DNA of 5,458 nt from Desulfobacterales bacterium (lineage in GTDB: Bacteria > Desulfobacterota > Desulfobacteria > Desulfobacterales > JAFDCJ01). The position numbers were made by a program, and so were the translations under genes. Each line of letters opens with the position of its first letter. The stretch's first letter is position 1. Location: NCBI GenBank assembly GCA_029939875.1, contig JAOZSC010000210.1:1-5458 (forward strand), given 5' to 3'. Below, one piece after another: positions 1-5,458 of the stretch. Under the pieces are notes generated by a model. It ran no database searches, was not told the DNA's origin, and was given only the letters and a program-made list of their open reading frames with translations.

Positions 1-1848
1 ATGCATTCCCATTTTTTAGGGGCTGCGCCCAATATCGATTATACCCCCCTTGTCACCGGTGATGATGAAACCATTGGCGGCTGGGCGCGCATTGCGACAG
101 TCATCAAGCAGGTGCGGGGCAACCGCAGCAACCCGGTGCTGGTGGTGGATGCCGGTGATTTTCTCATGGGCTCCCTGTTTCATCTGCTCAGCCGGCAGCG
201 GGCCTTCGAGTTGAAGCTTCTGCACATGATGGGATATGATGCCGTGACGCTGGGCAATCACGAGTTTGACCTGAAACCCGGGGGGCTGGCGCGAATTTTG
301 ACCAGCGCCCGGCGTTACGGGCAGCTTCCGCCGCTGGTGCTTGCCAATGCCGTTTTCAACCCGGACGACCCCGGCGACGATGCCCTGGAAAAACTTTTTT
401 CCTCCGGAGTCGTTCGCCCCTACCGGGTGCTGAAAAAAGGCAATATTCGTATCGGCATCTTCGGACTGCTGGGAAAAGACGCTGCTGAAGTAGCCCCATT
501 TGCTTCACCGGTCACCTTTGCCGATCCGATCGAAACCGCCCGCAAGATGGTGAAGATTCTACGTGACAGCGAACATGTCGATCTGGTGATTTGCCTGTCC
601 CACAGCGGACTGTCACCGGATACCAAACACTCGGAAGATGAAATTATGGCCCGGCAAGTCAACGGCATCGACATCATCATCAGCGGCCACACCCACACGA
701 AACTGGACCGGGCACTGCAGGTCAACGGCACCATCATCGTCCAGGCCTGGGAATACGGCAAGCAGCTGGGGGTGATGGATATCGTTATAGATGGCGGGCG
801 GGTGGCCTTAAAAGATTACCGGCTGGTGGACATCGATGATACCATTGCCGGGGATGCCGAAATGTCGCGGACCATTGAAGCCTTTGAAGATGATATCAAC
901 CGGCAGGTGCTGGCAGCCGACGATCTTGCTTTTCACAAGGCCGTGGCGGAAACCGGTTTTGATCTGACCATCGAAACCGTCGAATCCAACCTGGGAAATC
1001 TTATCGCCGATGCCATGCGCTGGTATGCCAATCAAACGGATTATGACCCCGCAGACCCCGCCACCCAAACGGCGGTGGCCGTCATTTCAAACGGAGTTAT
1101 CCGCGATCCCATCGTTGTCGGCAAAACCGGCCGCATTGCCGTCTGCGATGCCTTCCGGGCCATACCCCTGGGGATCGGTTTTGATGAAGCGCAGACCATG
1201 GGTTACCCGCTGATTAGCTTTTATGTCTATCCGTCGGAGATGAAAAAAACCCTCGAAATTTTAACCAGCATATACCCGCTCAAGGGCAGTGATTATTTTC
1301 TGCAGATCTCGGGGACAAAGTTTGTCTATAACCCGAACCGCATGATTTTCGACCGGGTGACCGACATCTGGCTGGGCGATGAACAAACCGGCTACCAGCC
1401 CCTGGACTATTCGGCATCCAACCACAGCCTAGTGCGGGTCACGGCCGATATTTACAACGCCACCTTTTTAAAAATCATCGGGGGCTTCACCTCGAATATT
1501 TTGAACATCGTTCCCAAGGATCGCAATGGCAATCCCGTTGACGATCTTACGACCCGGCGCCTGGATGCGGATAAACACCAGCCGGGCATCCAGGAAGTGA
1601 AGGAATGGAAAGCCGTTATCGCCTATCTGCAAAGTTTTGCCGATACCGACGGTGACGGCCTGCCGGAGATCCCCGAGCGGTATCGGGGCCCACTGGGAAG
1701 ACACATAGTTGCAGCCAGCTGGAACCCGTACCACCTGCTCAAGGGAGGCTCGATGGTGACCTGGCTGGCCTTTGGCGCTCTGCTGCTGGGGCTCGTGATT
1801 GTTGTGGGTGCCTCATGGTTTATTGTGAGAAAAATCCGGAGAAGGTAA
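1..1848 (+). CDS. Membrane-anchored metallophosphatase / 5'-nucleotidase (UshA family), 5' end outside window
   Basis: Partial gene; 615 codons are visible. Residues are numbered from base 1. The window opens inside the first metal motif (family Asp-x-His): His2 is the expected ligand and its Asp partner would be the codon just before base 1, so the ATG at base 1 is internal and a signal peptide should lie upstream. Further dinuclear-metal motifs are DAGD (50-53), GNHEFD (85-90), SHSG (200-203) and GHTH (229-232). The C-terminal nucleotidase domain follows, with SNLGNLIADAM (329-339), NGVIR (364-368) and DYFLQISG (431-438). An EF-hand-like loop (Asp548, Asp550, Asp552, Glu559) precedes a hydrophobic segment at about 587-609 and a basic tail, KIRRR. 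Family members hydrolyse nucleotides, UDP-sugars or cyclic nucleotides in the periplasm; the substrate here cannot be read. The anchor implies a periplasmic enzyme held on the inner membrane. A link to the downstream genes is uncertain because of the 102-base gap. Confidence 0.93.
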   Translation: MHSHFLGAAPNIDYTPLVTGDDETIGGWARIATVIKQVRGNRSNPVLVVDAGDFLMGSLFHLLSRQRAFELKLLHMMGYDAVTLGNHEFDLKPGGLARILTSARRYGQLPPLVLANAVFNPDDPGDDALEKLFSSGVVRPYRVLKKGNIRIGIFGLLGKDAAEVAPFASPVTFADPIETARKMVKILRDSEHVDLVICLSHSGLSPDTKHSEDEIMARQVNGIDIIISGHTHTKLDRALQVNGTIIVQAWEYGKQLGVMDIVIDGGRVALKDYRLVDIDDTIAGDAEMSRTIEAFEDDINRQVLAADDLAFHKAVAETGFDLTIETVESNLGNLIADAMRWYANQTDYDPADPATQTAVAVISNGVIRDPIVVGKTGRIAVCDAFRAIPLGIGFDEAQTMGYPLISFYVYPSEMKKTLEILTSIYPLKGSDYFLQISGTKFVYNPNRMIFDRVTDIWLGDEQTGYQPLDYSASNHSLVRVTADIYNATFLKIIGGFTSNILNIVPKDRNGNPVDDLTTRRLDADKHQPGIQEVKEWKAVIAYLQSFADTDGDGLPEIPERYRGPLGRHIVAASWNPYHLLKGGSMVTWLAFGALLLGLVIVVGASWFIVRKIRRR

Positions 1849-1912
1849 GCTTTCAAAAAGCCCGGCGTTTGCTATGACCTTAAGCGAGGCCAAAATACAT
1901 ATTACGCGCGCC

Positions 1913-1922
1913 AGTTGCAACT
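1913..1922. repeat. Perfect 10-bp palindrome AGTTGCAACT
   Basis: AGTTG followed directly by its reverse complement CAACT, 28 bases before the oxidoreductase start codon. It is the only obvious dyad in this gap. It could be a small operator, but the symmetry does not extend to the flanking bases, there is no second copy nearby, and a 10-bp palindrome may occur by chance. A regulatory role is speculation. Confidence 0.3.
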
Positions 1923-1937
1923 TATTGAGAAGTCACC

Positions 1938-1945
1938 GAGGAAGG
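1938..1945 (+). promoter_or_regulatory. Ribosome binding site for the oxidoreductase gene
   Basis: GAGGAAGG lies 5 bases before the ATG at 1951; its GAGG core is 9 bases away. It selects this ATG over an in-frame TTG at 1915, which has no purine-rich site before it and would add 12 residues ahead of the point where AOR-family similarity begins. Confidence 0.8.
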
Positions 1946-1950
1946 TAAAA

Positions 1951-3819
1951 ATGAAACAAATCGTGGGATCCGGCAATCGTGTTTTAGAGGTGAATCTTGG
2001 TCTGGAAACGGTGCGGGAATTTCAAGTTTCCGAAAGTGATCGCCGGCAATACATCGGGGGTAAGGGGCTGGGGTTAAAACTACTTTTTGAACGGCTCCAG
2101 CCCGGCATAGATCCGCTGGGAAAGGACAATTACCTGGCGTTTATGATGGGGGTATTGCTGGGCACCGGAGCGCCCTGTTCGGGTCGCTTCGCAGCGCTGA
2201 CCAAATCGCCGCTGACCGGCATTATGCTGTCATCTTCCTGCGGCGGGCCATTCGGCATGGCGTTTAAGACCGCCGGGTATGACGGGCTGCTGGTTACCGG
2301 CCGGTCCGCACGGCCCGTGTACCTGGAAATCGACGAGCACGGGGTCCACTTTCGGGATGCCTCCCGTCTGTGGGGCCGGGACACCGTTGAAACCCAGGAA
2401 ATGCTCGGTCTCGGCAAAAAGGACGGCGCGCTGGTCATCGGCCCTGCCGGTGAAAACCGGGTCCTGTTCGCCAACATTGCCAGCGGCCATCGGTTCCTCG
2501 GTCGGGGGGGGATGGGGGCCGTCATGGGCGCCAAACAGCTCAAGGCCATCGTTGCCCACGGAAACGCCTGGGCCATCGTCGCTCAGGAACCCGAAAAATT
2601 TAAAGCCGTCTGCAAAAAAGCGACCGGGTACCTGAACGCCAACCGGTACACCGGCAAGCTTTACCGGAATTACGGAACCAATGCCAATACGATTCCCTGC
2701 AACCGGGCTGGTCTTTTGCCGGTGGAAAACTTTCGCCGGGGCTCCGATGCGCGGGCGGCGGACATATCCGGCGAACGCATGCAGGAAAAATATCACACCA
2801 CCCACGCCACCTGCAAACCCTGCACTATTTTGTGCGGGCACCGGGGGACCTACCCGGACGGCAGCCTTCACATCATCCCTGAATATGAGAGTCTGCACTT
2901 GCTGGGAACCAATCTCGGCATTTTCGACACCGAGCGCATCACGCAGTTCAACGATATCTGCGGTCGCATGGGAATGGACACCATCTCGGCCGGAGCGACC
3001 CTGTCCTACGTGATGGAAGCCGGAGAAAAAGGACTGCTGACCACGGATCTCAAGTTCGGCACCCCGGAGGGCATCGCCGAGACACTGATGGACATCGCCC
3101 TGCGCCGCAACCATGGAAACGAGCTCGCCGGGGGCACCCGCCGGTTGTCTGAAAAATACGGCGGCCGGCAGTTTGCCATCAACATCAAGGGGCTGGAAAT
3201 GGCCGCCTATGATCCCCGGGGAGCATGGGGTCAGGGGCTTTCCTACGCGGTGGCCAACCGGGGGGCCTGTCACCTTTCGGCCTATGTGCTGGCCCTGGAG
3301 ATTTATTTTGGCCTGCTGCATCCCGATACGACCCGGGCCAAACCGGAATTTGTCCGGCTTTTTGAAAGCGCTACCTGCTGCGTCAATTCCCTGCAGACCT
3401 GCCAATTCACCATGTTTGCTTACACCCTGGAATCACCGCTGACCAAGTATACGCCAGACCCGCTGCTGGCGGCAATGATGCAGTATTTTCCCGGTGTGGC
3501 CACCCGGCTGGTGGATTTCAGCCTGTATGCCAGGCTCTTTACGGCGGTTACGGGAATCGGCATGTCCACCCGCGAATTTCTCGCAGCCGGGGAGCGCATC
3601 CATGTCCTGGAGCGTTACATGAACACCCGCGAGGGCATATCCCGCAAGGATGACACCCTGCCGGAACGATTCTTAAACGAGGCCCGGGGGGATGATCCGT
3701 GGCAGCAGACGGTTCCCCTGGACAAAATGCTCGACCGCTACTATCAGCTCAGGGGTTATAACACCAATGGTATCCCCACCACTGACACCCTGGATAAACT
3801 GGGCATCGTCGCCAAATGA
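1951..3819 (+). CDS. Aldehyde:ferredoxin oxidoreductase family protein (tungsten/molybdenum pterin enzyme)
   Basis: Complete, 622 aa, a normal length for the family. Members oxidise aldehydes to carboxylic acids in the cytoplasm, with a tungsten (or Mo) bis-pterin and one [4Fe-4S] cluster passing electrons to ferredoxin. The N-terminal domain (about 5-205) has GGKGLG near its start, a CGGPFG stretch and RGGMGAVMG (185-193), the usual pterin-binding loop. The C-terminal domain has the cluster cysteines Cys288, Cys291 and Cys295 (C-x2-C-x3-C) and a fourth, Cys484. Other active-site features are PEYE with Glu313, DTISAG with Asp343 and NRGACH with His441, matching the family's conserved Glu, Asp and His. 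The second pterin-side Asp, normally five residues before the last cysteine, is Asn479. No dedicated electron-transfer subunit is seen, so free ferredoxin is the likely partner. The lyase gene starts 15 bases downstream, indicating co-transcription. Family assignment is firm; the aldehyde substrate is not known. Benzoyl-CoA-reductase-type and other non-aldehyde functions exist in this family and are not excluded. Confidence 0.95.
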   Translation: MKQIVGSGNRVLEVNLGLETVREFQVSESDRRQYIGGKGLGLKLLFERLQPGIDPLGKDNYLAFMMGVLLGTGAPCSGRFAALTKSPLTGIMLSSSCGGPFGMAFKTAGYDGLLVTGRSARPVYLEIDEHGVHFRDASRLWGRDTVETQEMLGLGKKDGALVIGPAGENRVLFANIASGHRFLGRGGMGAVMGAKQLKAIVAHGNAWAIVAQEPEKFKAVCKKATGYLNANRYTGKLYRNYGTNANTIPCNRAGLLPVENFRRGSDARAADISGERMQEKYHTTHATCKPCTILCGHRGTYPDGSLHIIPEYESLHLLGTNLGIFDTERITQFNDICGRMGMDTISAGATLSYVMEAGEKGLLTTDLKFGTPEGIAETLMDIALRRNHGNELAGGTRRLSEKYGGRQFAINIKGLEMAAYDPRGAWGQGLSYAVANRGACHLSAYVLALEIYFGLLHPDTTRAKPEFVRLFESATCCVNSLQTCQFTMFAYTLESPLTKYTPDPLLAAMMQYFPGVATRLVDFSLYARLFTAVTGIGMSTREFLAAGERIHVLERYMNTREGISRKDDTLPERFLNEARGDDPWQQTVPLDKMLDRYYQLRGYNTNGIPTTDTLDKLGIVAK

Positions 3820-3828
3820 AAGGAGAGG
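3820..3828 (+). promoter_or_regulatory. Ribosome binding site for the lyase gene
   Basis: AAGGAGAGG begins right after the oxidoreductase stop codon (TGA, 3817-3819). Its AAGGAG core ends 9 bases before the ATG at 3835. This is a near-consensus Shine-Dalgarno site and fixes the start. Its place inside a 15-base gap points to a shared transcript. Confidence 0.88.
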
Positions 3829-3834
3829 TTTACG

Positions 3835-5286
3835 ATGAAAATACCAACCCAAGGCAAATCGAAGGATGAAATTTTTACAACACTCAAAAACTACAAGGGA
3901 GACGACCTGGACTGGAAGTCCGGCCGGGTTTTTGGTTATATCTATGATCCCGGAAAAAAAGTTCATGATGTTCTCAACGACGCCTATACAATGTACCTGC
4001 CGGAAAACGCCCTTGATCCGCTGTCGTTTCCGAGCCTGTTGCGCCTGGAAAACGAAGTTGTGGCCATGACCGCCAGCCTGTTGGGGGGCGATGACCAGAC
4101 GGTGGGCAATTTTACTTCCGGCGGTACGGAAAGCCTGATTTTGGCCGTCAAAACCGCCCGGGACTATTGCCGGGCCGTCAAAGCCCATATTAAGCAACCG
4201 GAACTGGTTTTGCCCATCACCGCCCACGCTTCGCTTTTCAAGGCCTGTCACTACCTGGGAGTCAAACCGGTGGTAACAGCGGTCCGTGACGACACCTTCG
4301 AAGCGGACGTGGATGCCATGCGCGCCGCCATCACCGACAATACGATATTGCTGATCGGATCGGCCCCCGGCTATGCGCACGGTGTTGTGGATCCGATTGC
4401 CGATATCGCCGCTTTGGCCAAAGAAAAAGATCTGCTGTGCCACGTGGATGCCTGTGTAGGAGGCATCCACCTTTCTTACATGCGCAAACTGGGCGATGAG
4501 GTGCCGGACTTCAACCTGGCCGTTCCCGGCGTGACGTCGCTGTCGGTGGATCTGCACAAGTACGGATATGCCGCCAAAGGCGCGTCGATTATTTTATACA
4601 CCAACAAAGAACTGAGAAAATACCAGATCTGGGCCTGTTCCCGGTGGACCGGTTATACCGTCATCAACCCGGCGGTGACGAGCAGCAAAAGCGGCGGCCC
4701 CATGGCCGCGGCCTGGGCGGTTTTAAACTACCTGGGTGACGAGGGATACATGGAAATCGTCCGCGAGGTGATGGCAGCGACCCAAAAGTTTCTTGACGGC
4801 ATCAGCCGCATCGACGGCGTGCGGGTTCTGGGAAAACCCAATATGTGCATGTTTGCCGTGGCATCGACCGATGAAAGGATTAACGTTTACCGGCTGGCCG
4901 ATGAGATGAAAAAAAAAGGATGGTATCTGCAGCCCCAGTTTGCCCGGGAAAATTCACCGTCCAACCTGCACATTTCGTTGAACCGCTCCACCGTGCCCCA
5001 GGCCGAAGCCTTTCTGGAGGCCTTTGAAGCCACCATAAAAGAAATGAAACAGCAGCAAGTGGATCCGGAAATGGCCCGGCTGCAGGCAGAGCTTGAAAAA
5101 CTTTCTCTTGATTTTGACGAAGAAACATTTTTCAGGTTGGCGCAAATGGCCGGCGTCACCGGTACCGAACCGCCCGAGAGTATGGCGACGGTCAACATGC
5201 TGCTGGAGGCGCTGCCCTATGATGTTTCCGAGTTTATGCTCACCGAGTATCTGAACAACATGATGGTGGCGGGAAAAACCCCATGA
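3835..5286 (+). CDS. PLP-dependent lyase/decarboxylase, sphingosine-1-phosphate lyase-like
   Basis: Complete, 483 aa, a soluble fold-type I PLP enzyme. Visible motifs: TSGGTES (94-100, cofactor phosphate loop), TAHAS with His131 (expected to stack on the PLP ring), HVDAC with Asp205 (pairs with the pyridine nitrogen) and DLHKYG with Lys242 (Schiff-base lysine). The order and wording of these motifs, and an N-terminal block NALDPLSFPS (58-67), match sphingosine-1-phosphate lyases and their bacterial relatives better than glutamate or tyrosine decarboxylases. Family lyases split a phosphorylated sphingoid base into a fatty aldehyde and phosphoethanolamine. Unlike the eukaryotic enzymes there is no N-terminal membrane segment. 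The position I believe is His in characterised lyases (N-x-x-H) is Asp61 here, so another substrate, or simple amino-acid decarboxylation, is possible. After the PLP domain a tail of about 80 residues is charged, probably helical, and ends close to the next gene. The aldehyde-oxidoreductase gene lies directly upstream. PLP family is certain; the exact reaction is inferred. Confidence 0.88.
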   Translation: MKIPTQGKSKDEIFTTLKNYKGDDLDWKSGRVFGYIYDPGKKVHDVLNDAYTMYLPENALDPLSFPSLLRLENEVVAMTASLLGGDDQTVGNFTSGGTESLILAVKTARDYCRAVKAHIKQPELVLPITAHASLFKACHYLGVKPVVTAVRDDTFEADVDAMRAAITDNTILLIGSAPGYAHGVVDPIADIAALAKEKDLLCHVDACVGGIHLSYMRKLGDEVPDFNLAVPGVTSLSVDLHKYGYAAKGASIILYTNKELRKYQIWACSRWTGYTVINPAVTSSKSGGPMAAAWAVLNYLGDEGYMEIVREVMAATQKFLDGISRIDGVRVLGKPNMCMFAVASTDERINVYRLADEMKKKGWYLQPQFARENSPSNLHISLNRSTVPQAEAFLEAFEATIKEMKQQQVDPEMARLQAELEKLSLDFDEETFFRLAQMAGVTGTEPPESMATVNMLLEALPYDVSEFMLTEYLNNMMVAGKTP

Positions 5287-5458
5287 ATCTTATCTTCGCT
5301 CTGATGGTGCTGACTGCCTTTTTGTTTGCCGGCTGGCAGCAGATTTTCTTTCTCCCTGCTGCCGGACAGCCGACGGCCATGGAAATTCTTTCCAAGGCGA
5401 TGATCGATTCGGCCGGTGGCGCTGTGGAACTGGCCATCGGGCTGGTGGGGGTGATGGC
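5283..5458 (+). CDS. SpmA-like / nucleoside-recognition (Gate) domain membrane protein, 3' end outside window
   Basis: Partial; the first 58 codons are visible and the frame is open to the window edge. The ATG overlaps the lyase stop in an ATGA arrangement, so translation is probably coupled; only weak G-rich sequence (GGTGGCGGGA, ending about 8 bases upstream) could serve as a ribosome site. The N-terminus is a hydrophobic helix (about 2-25), then a short amphipathic stretch, then SAGGAVELAIGLVGVM (43-58), which opens a second membrane segment. The A-VELAIGL-G-M pattern is characteristic of SpmA-type proteins, part of the Gate-domain group also annotated as nucleoside recognition proteins. 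In Bacillus, SpmA and SpmB act in spore core dehydration, but homologues are common in non-sporulating bacteria, where their role is not established and may be transport. Whether this is a stand-alone SpmA or an SpmA-SpmB fusion depends on sequence past the window. Confidence 0.72.
   Translation, partial: MNLIFALMVLTAFLFAGWQQIFFLPAAGQPTAMEILSKAMIDSAGGAVELAIGLVGVM

Larger units (their letters stand above)
1849..1950 (+). other. Intergenic gap before the oxidoreductase gene
   Basis: This 102-base non-coding stretch is more AT-rich than its flanks. It holds a perfect 10-bp palindrome (1913-1922) and, at its end, the ribosome binding site of the next gene. A 5-bp stem with a 3-base loop at 1849-1861 has no T-run after it and is not a credible terminator. 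I could not find a well-spaced sigma70 -35/-10 pair or a sigma54 GG/GC element. Either transcription reads through from the phosphatase gene, or a promoter that I do not recognise lies here. Confidence 0.6.

Noticed and set aside
1..3. ATG at base 1 as the true phosphatase start
   Set aside because: It falls within the conserved N-D-x-H-x-H metal motif, so the Asp ligand and a signal peptide must be encoded upstream. It is an internal Met.
1849..1861. Hairpin GCTTT-CAA-AAAGC as a terminator for the phosphatase gene
   Set aside because: The stem has only 5 pairs, mostly A-T, and no T-run follows.
1869..1903. TTGCTA with an AT-rich stretch (AAAATACATATT) as a sigma70 promoter
   Set aside because: At 17-base spacing the -10 would be AAAATA, a poor match. 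The better hexamers TACATA and CATATT sit 21 and 23 bases away. Too weak to call.
1915..1950. TTG at 1915 as the AOR start
   Set aside because: It has no ribosome site, overlaps the palindrome, and the added residues precede the conserved family N-terminus. The ATG at 1951 has GAGGAAGG at good spacing.
2230..3405. 391-codon open frame on the minus strand inside the AOR gene
   Set aside because: It lies wholly opposite a gene with clear family motifs. Its translation is rich in Gly, Pro, Val and His with no recognisable domain, as expected from the antisense of GC-biased codons.
2279..3442. Several open frames of about 110 codons on the plus strand in a second frame of the AOR gene
   Set aside because: They are out-of-frame shadows with Pro/Ser/Ala/Arg-rich translations, no ribosome sites and no known motifs.
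3673..4557. 294-codon open frame on the minus strand across the AOR/lyase junction
   Set aside because: It is antisense to two well-supported genes and their ribosome site, its product has no recognisable fold, and its start falls inside the lyase's catalytic-lysine region.

Overview
The window is a run of four protein-coding genes, all on the + strand, with no RNA gene, mobile element, repeat array or CRISPR. The first and last genes are cut by the window edges. The gene set (an oxygen-sensitive aldehyde:ferredoxin oxidoreductase family enzyme, a periplasmic UshA-type phosphatase with a C-terminal anchor, and a Gate-domain protein of SpmA type), strong AGGAG-type ribosome sites and moderately high GC all suggest an anaerobic Gram-negative bacterium. 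The protein sequences look most like Desulfobacterota (sulfate-reducing deltaproteobacteria). That taxonomic guess is inference from style, not from a marker gene.

Layout. 1-1848: 3' part of a metallophosphatase/5'-nucleotidase gene whose start lies upstream; it ends in a single membrane anchor. 1849-1950: a 102-base gap with no convincing terminator or promoter, containing a perfect 10-bp palindrome and the ribosome site of the next gene. 1951-3819: a complete aldehyde ferredoxin oxidoreductase family gene (622 aa) with the [4Fe-4S] cysteines and the pterin/active-site motifs. 3835-5286: a complete PLP-dependent lyase/decarboxylase gene (483 aa), closest by motif to sphingosine-1-phosphate lyase, 15 bases downstream. 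5283-5458: the start of a membrane protein of the SpmA/nucleoside-recognition (Gate) family, overlapping the lyase stop by ATGA.

The last three genes look like one transcription unit. The most interesting reading is metabolic: a lyase of the sphingosine-1-phosphate lyase type releases a long-chain aldehyde, and the gene directly before it encodes an enzyme family that oxidises aldehydes to acids with ferredoxin. The pair could be an anaerobic cleave-and-oxidise route for a phosphorylated amino-alcohol lipid or related amine. Both enzymes depart from their textbook relatives at a substrate- or cofactor-side position (Asn479 in the oxidoreductase, Asp61 in the lyase), so the real substrate should be treated as unknown.
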